Shown: positions 35,926 through 47,959 of the stretch, piece by piece | Position numbering within the stretch: position 1 is the stretch's first letter | How the letters are laid out: every line of letters starts with the position of its first letter | Assembly: GCA_002104905.1 (NCBI GenBank) | Contig: MCFE01000407.1 | Coordinates: 1 to 64,000 of the forward strand | Reading direction: 5' to 3' | Length of the DNA: 64,000 bases | DNA from: Basidiobolus meristosporus CBS 931.73 | Lineage: Eukaryota > Basidiobolomycota > Basidiobolomycetes > Basidiobolales > Basidiobolaceae | Position numbers and translations under genes: made by a program | The notes under the pieces: generated by a model | Database searches by the model: none | Told to the model about the DNA's origin: nothing | The model's input: only the letters and a program-made list of their open reading frames with translations

Positions 35926-36179
35926 AATGAGTGAGGAGCGCCAGTGCATTAGAGTATTTGTTGAGCTGTATATGCTACTTCGGATGGGGTATTTCTGGAA
36001 AATATCTGCAGTGTTAGCAATGTTTATATCTTATGTGGTGAATTCCTAACATGTTAAAGACCATGTGGAAGTATAATTTTATTATGTAAGTGAAATGCTG
36101 CTGTCTATGCATAGTAGTATCAGGATTGTTTCTGGGTCATATGTAGCCACCTGCATGATGGTTGTCAATTTGTAATGTG

Positions 36180-37340
36180 CTTATGGTTGGTTGCATCCCA
36201 GAATAACCTTATCAAAAAGTAGCAGTACCTCCTCAATGCCCTCATTACCAATAATGGTGGAAACACACAGCCTCTTCATCTGCAACATTGTCATTGACCA
36301 ATGAATAGATTGCTATGTTTACTTAGCTCCATTGAATATTCTTGTCATTTTTTTCTCAGTGTGTGGTATTATTGCTTATTAGGATTTTACAGATAACATG
36401 CAGAGTACTTTTATAAGGGAAGATAGGCCTATAATTCATTAGTAAGACTTCTTTTTCAGATTTACCCCACAAAGCCCATATTCAGAAGTCCAATGTTAGC
36501 CAATAGGCATCACAAGCCTATCTGGCTTGGCTTCCATAAGGTGACAAGTGTCAGGTGGACTCCTAACAGTTTCAGCATTATATGTATCCAGTGGCTATCC
36601 AGATATTATTGGTACTGTAGTGCCTGATGAATGCTCAAATATAGCCTCTGTGCCAAAACACTGCCATGATTGTTGTAGGTATCTTCACAAAAATACCAAT
36701 TAGTCAGCAAGTTGGAGCTATTATCAGCAGGTTTATTCAGATGGCTGAGGTGAGCCAAAATGTGCCACAAACTTACCTGACTCAGTTTGCACAATGTGAC
36801 AAGTGTAGCAAAGAGCTGCAATATAAGTTTCAAGTAGCCAGTAAGATATTGTTGATACAATAGTGATTGAAGAATGGTCTAAGTTCACCTCTGTGGCAAA
36901 GCACCAGCCATCATTGTTGTAATGCTTGCTGTGCTCCCTGCAAGCTTTGTGGCTCAGAGGCTTGCTACAGTAGCCACATTGTCTTTTTTCCTTCTCACAA
37001 TGAGCTGTACTAAAGTAGTGTTATTCTTGGAGAAACTGCTGCACACTCAACAATGTACTGTTATTTCATCACTTTTTGTCAAAATTAATTCAAGTTCAAG
37101 ATAGTCATGTACATGAAACATCACAGTAACAAGAATAGAGAGCAGTGTATCTTGCTCTCCTCAGCAGTACACTGGAGGAATGCTTTTTTCAGCTTGAGCC
37201 CTGGCTTTTGCAACAGATGTCAAGGCAAGCTTATGTCAAGCTATGTTCAAGATTTCTCATGAAGAATTTGGCCAAAAAGGCAACTCAATTCAGGACCAGC
37301 AATAACAAGCACAAAAGAAGACTGGTATAGTATTATCATT
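36180..37340. mobile_element. Second copy of the divergent-frame element, partly duplicated
   Basis: The Cys/His-rich minus-strand segment seen at 33030-33330 recurs near 36460-36660 and again near 36740-37010 (AAGCTTTGTGGCTCAGAGG), so this copy carries a tandem duplication. It is followed by an AT-rich leader and a plus-strand frame starting near 37145. All frames are short and broken. Confidence 0.4.
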
Positions 37341-37350
37341 AAGCATACTC

Positions 37351-37640
37351 ACTAATGACCCTCTATAAACATCTCAATTTTGGCATTTATCTGAATAGCT
37401 GTGATATTCCATTAGTGCTTAATGGTATTGGGCTCATTTTCACCAGTGCATTTTCTTCTAATTTGAGTTGCATTTTCTGATGAAAGTAGAGGGCAGCTGG
37501 CCTATAACAGTAAGAATTCCAACTGCCCTAGTCATCTTTGGGAATATATATCTGCCTGTCTACTTCATAGTAAGTACAAGAGAGATTGCTCACTACCAGT
37601 TATAGGAAATGGAATTTGTCAAAGTTTTCTAATTATGTAA
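37351..37640 (-). mobile_element. Possible degraded MITE copy
   Basis: It begins GACCCTCTATAAACATCTC, has an interior similar to the inverted MITE at 33852-34170 (for example GATGAAAGTAGAGGGCAGC against GATGGAAGTAGTGGGTAGC), and ends near TTGTCAAAGTTTTC. The ends are not clean. Confidence 0.35.
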
Positions 37641-37789
37641 GCCTATTCATATAAAATATATTAGGGATCTGGCAGGGTACTGTCAGTTATGATTCAATCT
37701 TCTTATGATTCAATCTTCTTATATTTGTTGCAATATGGCTAAATCAAGCTTTCAGTGGTATGGGCACTTGGTAGCTAGACCTGACAAGT

Positions 37790-38090
37790 CTCTACCTGAA
37801 TTTCTCCGCACTCCTAATTACATTGGCTTATTCCTGTTGTCATATTTGTTCCAGTAGTTTATATCAAATGAACTGACTGAGCTCATTATCCTTTATATCT
37901 GAGAGCTTTGATTGCATGAGATCTTCCAGCATTCTTGGTTTGTATCCATCCACTATATGAAATGGTGTTTTATACCTTGTAAGGGCTCTTGATGTGGTGA
38001 ACAATACTGGGATACATCCTCTAGCCCCTCTGAAGCTCACTCCCCCACAACCAATGCTCACATGCATAGAAATATATGGCCTCATGATTT
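37790..38090 (-). pseudogene. Gypsy integrase C-terminal fragment
   Basis: A minus-strand frame contains RYKTPFHIVDGYKPRM followed by LMQSKLSDIKDNELSQFI. This parallels the intact Gypsy segment [20 protein letters not shown] and [11 protein letters not shown]. It is short, divergent and isolated. Confidence 0.5.
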
Positions 38091-38559
38091 AACTTTCCAT
38101 TAACAGAGCCAATGATTACATAAGCTGTTGAGAATAACAGAACAGGCATTATGCTTATCAAAGATCAAGTACAAGTCTTTGAGCTCATTTCAATTTTTTA
38201 GGAACCTGAGAGACACAAATATAAAAGCTGATGCTGTAAATACAGCAGTTGCAACAAAAGGAATACCTTACAATTGACTCTTACAAGAAGGATAGCAAGT
38301 TGCAGCAGGAAAGTGCATTTTATGTGCCCAAGTAAAGAGACATTGCATAATATATCAAATACAACTATTTCAGATATTGCAAGATGTATGGTATATTACA
38401 TGAGTGTAGAGCTCACATCTTGGGCTGCATTACAATTAACAGATGACTATATGATAAACAGTGCATGTCAATTGTTCATTGAGTAACACCTTGATGCCTA
38501 TATTGCTTTCCTTGGAACAGTTAGCTGCACTGCTGTTTATCATATTCCTAAAGTAATAC

Positions 38560-38760
38560 AGGCAAGGTTGTAACCAAAAAGTACAATTGTTTCTTTTCCA
38601 GGTTCTTGGAGTGATATGATTTTGCTGGAAATCTGTGCAAATGGAGGAAACTAATATACGGACTGAAGCAAGAACCTAGAAAATAGTATCACAGAACAAA
38701 GGTTCATATATTCCTGAAGTCTAGGATTTGCTTGGCCAGTCACAACAATAAAGAACTTTG
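38560..38760 (+). pseudogene. Copia reverse transcriptase fragment
   Basis: A short segment reads KWRKLIYGLKQEPRK followed by a stop, matching the R-K-x-L/I-Y-G-L-K-Q-x-P-R motif of Copia RT. No further domain is recognisable beside it. Confidence 0.45.
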
Positions 38761-38799
38761 TTCCCACAGGTGTAGAATGCAAGTTGTCTTTGCATAGAA

Positions 38800-41468
38800 A
38801 GCATAACTAGGCTTATTAGAAATCATAAAAGTAACAGAAGAGCAATTTTGGATGCTTATAGCTGCTCAGACAAAAGAGGCATGGGAAATTGACTATTTTA
38901 CAAGAGCTGAGATTAAATTTGATCAACAAAAGTATGAACTATCTTGGTTCAATTTAGATACTTCTCAGATGTTCTGAGATATTGAAATATGGAGAAGTAA
39001 GAAAATGTAGCCACCTACTTAGAGCTTAATGTTTTGCAAGCAATAGTTACCCAGTTAAGAATGAGAATAGTTAAGCTTCAGATGAAACTTAACTTGACAT
39101 GAGTTGGAATTAACTAGCAGTGCAGTATAGTAGCTGTACTTCAAGTATTTACTGAACACCATGAGACACCTAACCATTGGTGTACACACTCAAGTAGGAG
39201 GAACCTAGGTCACTTGTTAAAAGTAGACAGAGGGCAACAAGCAATGATAGAAGCATAGTCCCCAATACTCAGTTGAAAGTGACTGGATATCTATGAGATG
39301 CCCTGATGAAATAATTGTATCTGAACTGCTGCTCAACAGCTAGGCAACCCAAAAGTCAGCCCTTTGCTTATGTTAGCATCACTGAAAACAAGCCAGGAGT
39401 GACTCCAATGCAGCAATATCTGACAAATTGAATGTGTAGGAACAAGAAAATTATGCTGTTACTTATTGAGCAGTATGTAGGTTATACAGCTGAAGTGCTG
39501 TGCAGGCCTGTTTAGCAATATTTTGTAGTGTACTGCAGTGGTTTCTTGGTAAATACATAGTGTTCATTAAATCTGCTAGCTTGGGCATTACGTAAGGCAG
39601 AAGTAACTGGATCATTGATTTAATAAGTGTGGAAGAGTGATAGTCATAATTGAAACATACAATGGTAAATGCTAGTCTTGAGTTGTTGAGCTTTTACTGC
39701 CAAAAGATACTAAATGCACAACATATCAGCATCTTTGGTAACAAACAGATGGAATATATAAGTTAGTGTGTAGTAGCTGATTATGGTGCTCATTTCAAAG
39801 TAGCAATAGAGGAATAAGTCTAAATTTACTGATATGAAGAAGGCACCAAGGTTCAGGCCATAACTGTAGCCTAAAATTATCAAGTAGTCCTGGGTTGCTG
39901 AGCATGCCTCCAGCTGCTGAATGATCCAAGTAGTATGCTGCTTCAGCACTCACCCTGAGTTCAAATATTTCTTGACTCAAATGATTCCCCAAGCTTGTCA
40001 GATTCTTGGGATCCTGAAGCTTTTTTAAATATATGCCATCACTTGGCATGTTGTGCAGTACACTAAGACTACCCTGTTATTCTCTCTAGATTTCTTGACT
40101 AACTATTGGTGTATAGTTACATGCTCAATGATGGCAAGGCTAGTGCTACTGCAGCTATGGCATGTCCATCAGTGAGCTGTTTCTCTCAATTTTAGACAAT
40201 TGCTTCATCAACTCCAAAGGTGCCTATTGGAGAGCTCAACCCAAGCTGCTATTGCCTCCAGGCTTACTGCCTATTATTTGCTCCTGTTGAAATATTTAGG
40301 AGCTCACCTAACTATCAATATATTATGAGCAAACACTTATTTAAATGATGCATGTCAGATTACCAATTTATAAATTAGGTTGTGATATAGACAGTTACAT
40401 TCATGTAGTTCTGTAACAAGTATAAATAGTGTGTTGCAACTCAATAAAATATCTACTTAATATTATGTAAATGTTTTAATTCTCTAATTCACTTTCAATA
40501 CATCTCTCTAATATCTTAACAGCTCCCAAGTAATCATATGCCATATGTAAGACTCCCAGTAAATACTGCAAATATGCTTAACAGCTACATATTGGGAAAA
40601 TGCATGAATTGTAGTTATTGTTAAGTGCTTGGATAAATGGACTTTACTAGTACAGCTTAACATCAGAGAGTGTCAACTGTTGAACTGCAAATTAGTAACA
40701 TAATAATAAAGTAAGATTGCCATTGTGAATAGCATACATCTGCAAGAATGCTCCAGGAGTATTAACCATTATCAATTCAAGTATTGAAATAGTATTTGGG
40801 TTGCAGTACAACTTTTAATCAGGGTGTTCATTTGCTGCTGCCAGTGATGGAATAATGCAGAATGGGCTTGTTATAGCAGAACAATTTCATGCATTCATTG
40901 TTAGATATATCATGGGCAGTTGAATAGTGCTAAATTACCTGTCAAGAGCTGTATGAGGTTTTATACTGTTCTGTTTTGTGTAAGCTAGAAAATCAACCTG
41001 AATACTTACACAATAGTATATTAGCAGTGTAATGGCCTTGCATAATGTACAAATCAATTGCATGTGACTGCTAAATTATGTTCCATTATGCACACATTGC
41101 CAGTCTCATATACACATACAAATCACAATAATTGAGGCTCTTTGTTAATTTAAAACATGCAAGCTGGATATCTGCTTTACATGCTTGGTATTTATAGCCC
41201 ACTAAGGCTATTCCAGCAATAATATCTTCTTGTTAAATTATCTGACTCTTTGGGCTTCTTAAAACATACAGCAACACTTGTTTATTAGCACTATGGACCA
41301 TCAGTAACAATGAAATAAGCAAAATCCTTTTTGAAGTTACACTGCTGACACATGTGCACCATTTGAATTTACATGATTCTATCAACATTGATGGGAGCAG
41401 TCCCTATTGCTTTAATGCTTATGAAAGTCCATAAAGAACTTGATGATACCAGTCCAGATTGGGTATCT
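38800..41468. other. AT-rich DNA, nothing recognised
   Basis: This has the CG-poor composition of the repeat block and contains only short frames. A minus-strand frame at 39795-40049 is unrecognised. It may be decayed transposon DNA, but I cannot assign it. Confidence 0.5.
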
Positions 41469-41836
41469 TGTTTCAAGTCTTGGTATAGGAGTTAAAGAGG
41501 AATAGGGAGTTTAGCTATTATTGTATTCACTAAAACTTGAACTGATTTCATTGAGGTACCAGCAGCTCCTTATATACATTTTACCAGATCAATTGCTGAC
41601 TAATTGTACTTCCCAATGTAGGCTGTGGCTGATGACTCATTTGATTGCATCATCATCACTCAATAAGATCCTTCTTAATATATCTATTTCTGTCTAATAA
41701 GGATCTGCTGATTCATTTGCTGACTAATGCTACTGATTTGATAGATAATACTGTTATACTGATAAGCTAAGTATATAATTAACTAATATGACTAAAAACT
41801 GAACTAACTTAGACATTCCAGCAGTAGATCATAACA
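41469..41836 (-). repeat. Solo LTR of the Gypsy family
   Basis: This is the reverse complement of the 368-bp Gypsy LTR, again exactly 368 bp, starting TGTTTCAAGTCTTGG and ending AGATCATAACA. ATCT flanks both sides (41465-41468 and 41837-41840), a 4-bp target duplication like that of the intact element. No internal sequence is left, so it arose by LTR-LTR recombination. Confidence 0.88.
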
Positions 41837-41919
41837 ATCTAATGATATACATTGCAACAATTAGCTCTTATTGACCCAAAAACTGGTGCAGGTGCTATCT
41901 TGTTTACTGTAGGTATAGC

Positions 41920-42287
41920 TGTTGAATTATTGGATTATTTGGTATCATGCAGCAGCTAAAAGTTTGCTTAACAATTCTAGACCAGTTTTGGTCACTGTAG
42001 GACTTATTTGCAGCCCCAACTTGGACAGTTTCTTCACATATATGATCCTATGATTACTCCCCTATAGTGAAGATGAAATTGACACTTCTTACCCAACATT
42101 TTGTACTAGCCCTGAAACTGCTACAGAATGCTCCTAAATGTTAAAAAACCTCCTTACTTAGTATTACAGCTGTATTACCTCTTCAAAGGTATAAACACTG
42201 ATCCTCTTTATGAATGAACAACAGTTTCACTATTATCACTATATCTTGATAAGTTCTTATATCCAGATCACTACTTAAATTGCAACA
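41920..42287 (+). repeat. 5' LTR of Copia A
   Basis: The 368-bp LTR begins TGTTGAATTATTGG and ends AAATTGCAACA. It contains a late GTATAAACACTGATCC segment that probably surrounds the transcript start. Confidence 0.85.
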
Positions 42288-42300
42288 GGTTATGAGCCCC

Positions 42301-45300
42301 AATTGTCTTAATCTATCCCAAAGATTACCTCAACTGGCAAACAGAACAATACAAACATTTTCCCTGTAAGGAGAGGCTTGATGGGAAGAACTACAGACTT
42401 TGGAGAATCAAGATGCAGATCCACCTTGAGAAAAGAGAGCTTTGGAATACAGTAACAGGAAAAGAAGTTGACCACAAAGGAACAACAGAAGAAGTGCAGA
42501 AGTTTCAAGAGATGTAGAGAAAAGCCTTTGATGCTATATGTTTCATTGTGCAAGATTCCTTCATTGGACAAATCCATGCTTCAAATACTGCCAAAGCAGC
42601 ATGGGAATCCTTAGAGAAGATACTTAGAGCAAAAGCAGTATCAAGCAAGCTTTATCTAAAACAAACATTTTTCAACATGGGGAAGAGCCAGATTATGACA
42701 TGCTACAAATTGTTACCACAATGGAGACACTTGCAGAAGTACTTTACAGTATTAATGCTGCTGTAGATGATGAAGAAAAGATACACTGTATGCTTTGCAG
42801 CCTACCAGATAAGTATGAGCCACTCATACTTTCCTTAGAATGCAGAGAAGACAATTTGACTTTTGACCTTGCTCAAGGAAGATGTCTCCACAAAGAACTT
42901 AGACTTAATGATCAAGCAGAGAAAATTGTAGACAGTTCTTTATTCAGCTCAGAGAGGCACACAGAAAAGAAGGGAAAGCAACAAAACCAAAGAGAACCTG
43001 GTTGCTGTAACTATTGTAAGAAGCCAGAATACTGGGCAAGAGAATGGAAGAAGAAACAAGCAGAAAAAAACAGCAACTGGAGCAGGCAAACCATATAGCT
43101 ACTGATGGACAGCTATTTGTAACTGTACAAGAGAGTGCAAGTAACCAAAGTAATGAATGGTATATTGACTCTGGAGCATCACAGCATATTTGTAGTATAA
43201 AGGAGTGAGTCAGCAACTCAAAGACTATTCCTGTAAGAAAGGCTTATCTGCAAGACAACTCTGCACTGGATGCTACCATCAGTGGGTCTTTACTACTAAA
43301 TGTGAGTGATATCTCATGGGCTACAACAGAAAAATTGACTGACATACTCCATGTACCTGCAATAGCTAAGAACCTACTCTCAGTCAGTAAAGCAACTGCC
43401 CAGGGACTGATATTTGTTTTAATATGCTCAGCTGCTCAATAATGAGTAAAAATTGACAAAAATTAGCCTTAGAAATCAGCAATCACAATACAGACATGTT
43501 ACAATGCAAGATCACTGTTACTGAGTATGCCAACATTGCTGAAACTGATGAAATTAACTGGGTGATGTGGCATAGGAGGCTAGCTTACATAGGGGAACAG
43601 AAAATGGACCAATTGGTGAGAAGTAAGCTTATTTTTGGCCTCAACTACTCAATTCCAATCAAATTGAGTGTATATAGGGGATGTTCATATTGCAAGCAGA
43701 CTAGGCAACACTACAGGAGCTCAGTAGGCATCAGCACCACCAAATTATTGGCTATTGTACACTCAGTTCCATGTGGGCCCATGAGAATACTATCCTTTGG
43801 AGCCAAGAGATACTTTATGATGTTTACTCATGACAAGACAAGACATACAAAGGTGTAATTCCTTAAAACAAAGGATGAGGATTTAGAGATGCTGAAACAC
43901 TTCAAGAACATGGTAGAAACACAAACTTGGTGTAAATTGAAGGTACTTTGAAGTGATAATGTGGGGGCATACTGCTCAAAGGAGTTTGCATAATACTACA
44001 CATCTACTTATATTACTCAGCCAACCACTGTTTCACATACTGCACTGCAAGATAGAATAGCAGGACATATAAATAGAACAGCAGTAGAGATGGGAAGTTC
44101 TATGGTGCATGATATGGGAATGGACTTCAGGTTTTTGGCTGAATGTGTTGCTATTGCAGTATACATCAAGAATAGATGCCAACAACAGCACTACAGGGTT
44201 CTACACTCTTTGAGGCATATACAGGCAAAAAACCAGACCTCCAGCACCTCAGGTTCTTTGACACTGATGTCTTTTATCACATCCCTGACAAAAAACGCTC
44301 AAGCTGGAACCAAAGAGTAGAAAAGGGATCTTTCTTGGGTATTGTGATGATGCTAAAGGGTATAGAGTGTATGATGGCAAGATTCAGATGCTGATCAAGA
44401 GCAGGGATGTTGTATTTGGGAAGAATTCAGATCAGAAAGCCACAGATATCTTTGGGCAGCTGCCTGATGATGCAAGCAGCACTAATGAAGAAAATACATA
44501 CCAAATTCAGCCAGATACAGAAGGTATTTCAACCAGTTCCAAATTGGAGCAGATTATCCCAGTTAGGAGGTGTACCAGAATAAGAAATGCCCATGGATCC
44601 TGGTGGTAGACATCCATTGATGATGAAGAAGCTTATCTTCCCTTATGTGCCAAACCTCAGAATCTGGAACAGGCAATGCAAAGTCCAGATGCTACTATGA
44701 GGCAACAAGCCATTCAGGAGGAGTACCAATCACTGATGAAAGTCAAACCATGGGATCTGGTAGATTTACCAAATGGGAGACAGCCAATAGGATGTAGATG
44801 GGTCTGCAAGATCAAGATAACCTCAAATGGTACAGTTGATAAGTACAAGGATAGATTGGTGGCTAAAGGCTATTCCCAGATCCAGGGAATAGAGTTTAAG
44901 GAAACATTTGCTTTGGTTGCCAGGTTTAACTCCATTAGGACAGTCCTAGCCCTAGCTGCTGTACACAGTATAGATCTACACCAAATGGACGTCAAAGCAG
45001 ACTCTCTGAATGAGGATTTGCAAGAAGCCATAAGTATGGAGCAACCAGAAGGCTTTACCAATCTAAAAGACCCCCATAACTTGTGCAGACTCAGGAAATT
45101 GTTTTATGGGCTTAAGCAGGCACCTAGAGCATGGTATAACAAAATTGACACATATCTAGAGGGGATTGAGGTTATTTGTAGCACTTCAGATCAGAGTATA
45201 TACATGAAACAGCTCCAAAAGGGTGTGAGCATGCTAGTTCTGTATGTGGACAACCTAATAATAGCTACAAGTGACCAGGGGGCACTTAAACAGACAAAAT

Positions 45301-46226
45301 CATATCTCTTCAGTAAGTTGGAGATGAAAGATCATGGGAAATAGAGCTAATTTCTTGAAATTGAAGTGAATTTGATACACTTAGGCAGAAAGATGTGCTG
45401 AATCAGTCTAAGTACATCAGGAATATTATTAGACACTTCAAAAGGAAAATTTGCAAGTATGCAGCTACCCTTATGGACAATAATCTAAAATTGAGCAAAT
45501 CTCAGCCAGTTTTAGGTGAAAATTGCTCAAATATGGACCAAAACCATCCTTATCAACCCATGGTTGTTAGTCTGATGTACTTGATGGTGTCTAGATGTCC
45601 TGATATTGTTGTGGCAGTTGGAATAGTCAGTCAATTAATGCAGAATTATGGATCAGATTAGATTACAGCAGTTTAGCGGATTTTCACATATCTACAAGGT
45701 ACCATAAATATGGTACTGGAATACTCTGGAGCAGCTAATTAGCAGAAATATGATGGTTATAGTATTTCAGATTGGGGCAGCAATCTGATTGACAGACACT
45801 TTACCACTGGGTATGTATCTCTCTATGCTGGTGCAGCTATTACTTAAAATTGCAAGATACAACCAACTGTGGCCCTATCTACAACTGAAGCTGAATATAT
45901 GGCTGCTTGCCAAGCAACTAAGGAGGCTGTATGAATATGGAAATTATCCAAAGACTTAGTCTTTACTCATACATACCAACATGTACTTACAAAGGTAATC
46001 AAAGCTGTATTGCATTAGCAAGGCATTGTACTAATTATGCCAAACTAAGTACATAGATATAAAACACAACTTTGAAAGGGAAGCTGTAGAAAATAGCTTA
46101 GTAGAGTTGGTTTACAGTCCAACTGACAAAATGGTAGTAGATGTATTGACCAAACCACTAGTTAGACCACAATTTGAGAATCTCAGAGAGGAATTAGGAT
46201 TAAGAAATTATTTAGTTGAGGGGGAG
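42301..46226 (+). pseudogene. Copia A gag-pol, interrupted
   Basis: Gag fragments: 42548-42766 and 42700-43098. The latter ends with the zinc knuckle CNYCKKPEYWAREW, in which His and the last Cys have become Tyr and Trp. Protease follows with YIDSGASQHIC near 43160. Integrase: the pre-integrase zinc region in 43496-43858 (WHRRLAYIGEQKM, CSYCKQTRQ). RT: 44676-45344, with GCRWVCKIK, YGLKQAPRAWY and YVDN in place of YVDD (45243-45254). RNase H ends near 46200 with a DVLTKPL-like tail. Frameshifts and stops separate the parts. Confidence 0.85.
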
Positions 46227-46594
46227 TGTTGAAATATTGGACTAATTGGTATCATTCAGCAGCTAAAAATTTACTTAACAATTCTAGACTAGTTTTGGTC
46301 ACTGTAGGACTTATTTGCAGCCCCTACCTTGCCAGCTTCATCACATCTTTGACCCTTTGATTATTCCTCTATAGTGAGGATCAAATCAACACTTTTTACC
46401 AAACATTATGTACTAACCCTGAGACTGTTACAGAATGCTCCAAAATGCTAAGAAACCCCCTTACTTAGTGTTGCCACTGTATTACTCCTACAAAGGTATA
46501 AAGTTGATCCTCTTTATGAATAAACTACAGTTCATTTATTACCACTATATCTTGATAAGTTTCTTGTATCCAAATCACTTCTTACATTGCAACA
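46227..46594 (+). repeat. 3' LTR of Copia A
   Basis: 368 bp, beginning TGTTGAAATATTGG and ending ACATTGCAACA. It differs from the 5' LTR by scattered substitutions. Confidence 0.85.
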
Positions 46595-47959
46595 GTAACC
46601 CTAACTAGCAAGAAGACTGTGAAAAACTAGCATAAATTTCTCATAGATGGCAACTCATGATATCACATGTACCAGTTGCAGGACAGAAAAGCAGAAATTC
46701 TTTCAAGGTAAAGACTGGACTAACCTAAGCTCATTGCTAGCTTGGCACCAAGTTGCCCACTACTTCTTCATGATTTGCAACTAAATATTTGAAGGATAAA
46801 TGACTAATGAATATCATCACAATACCTTCCAACTGCCAGCTTGATACAAGCTGAAAGGCTAATAATATTCAAGTTCCAAGAATAAAACAACAGTTACATT
46901 AGATCAGAGGGCAGAGTCAAGATTTTCAGTTGAACACAAATGAATAAAAGCTAGTCTAGAATGCCTATCCTGTCACATTGCATGAAACTACTAGCCTTCA
47001 AACCAAGGTACTTCAAGCTGCTAAGAATCCAATGGCAAAAAATGCTCCACTTCACTAATCCCTAATTATCAGCAAATATCACACAAGCAAGCTCTGGAGT
47101 TAATAATCTGCAATACTTCATCTGCAACATTACTTGGATCCTCCACTTGCATCTTGATCTGCTTAAGTTGGTATCACAGAAAACCATAGCTTACTTGGTA
47201 GCTACTGATGTTAGCTTCATCTTAAGCAGGACAGAAATAATACATATATGTAATTGCACTTAAACAGTACAACCTAATCTGGGGCTTTCCAAGTGTGTAA
47301 TTCCATCATGACAGCTCTGATATGCAATTGTTACTTTTGATTGAGCATTCCATATTGATTGAGTGCAAACAGACAACTCCATGGTCTTATGGACCTATTA
47401 TAACCCTTAGCTTGGCTCTTGATAGTACTCCTCTAGCTCCAACTGCCAATAAACTAACGTCATTGCTCATTGCAACATAGTTGTGGTGTCTGACAATGCA
47501 GTCTCTCATGGATTACTCTGCTACCTTGACAAGCAACAATACATTATTGACCCTATGGGGTAGGATTGCTGGACCTTATCTAGTGTGATAGGTGGTTCAG
47601 AACTGAGTTAGGTATCAGCTAGCTCCATTGAGAAACTGGCAACTCATTAAGTGTAGGTTTGTGCTATATGCTTGGTTTTAAAATGGTGATAGCTGAGCTT
47701 CCTTGCTGATATAGTTCTAGAGCATGCAAATAGCAAATTGATGGATTGCAAGAACCCCAGAGTTTCAGGAGCTTCTTGCTTTCAAAACACCTCTAATCCA
47801 AGATGGCTTACTCTAGTTAATCATTCATTTGGATATGTCTTAGCACTTGGCAGGCTTGATCAAATTTGATGAGAAAGCTTCCTAAAGCAGACATTTCTCC
47901 TAGCATCTTGGTAGCAGCTATCACTACTGCAGTGTGGCTTGTAGCAGAGTGATGTCAAT
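46595..47959. other. AT-rich DNA, nothing recognised
   Basis: There is no frame of note and no match by eye to the other repeats in the window. Composition is that of the transposon block. Confidence 0.45.

Larger units (their letters stand above)
41920..46594 (+). mobile_element. Copia family 1 element A, two LTRs, dead
   Basis: A full-length element: LTRs at 41920-42287 and 46227-46594, both 368 bp and bounded by TG...CA. The primer site GGTTATGAGCCCC (42288-42300) abuts the left LTR, and the polypurine tract GAGGGGGAG lies just before 46227. Between them lie Gag, protease, integrase, RT and RNase H in Copia order, all interrupted. No clear target duplication is visible (flanks ATAGC and GTAAC), which may mean decay or recombination. 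The LTRs differ at many sites, so the insertion is old. Confidence 0.88.
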
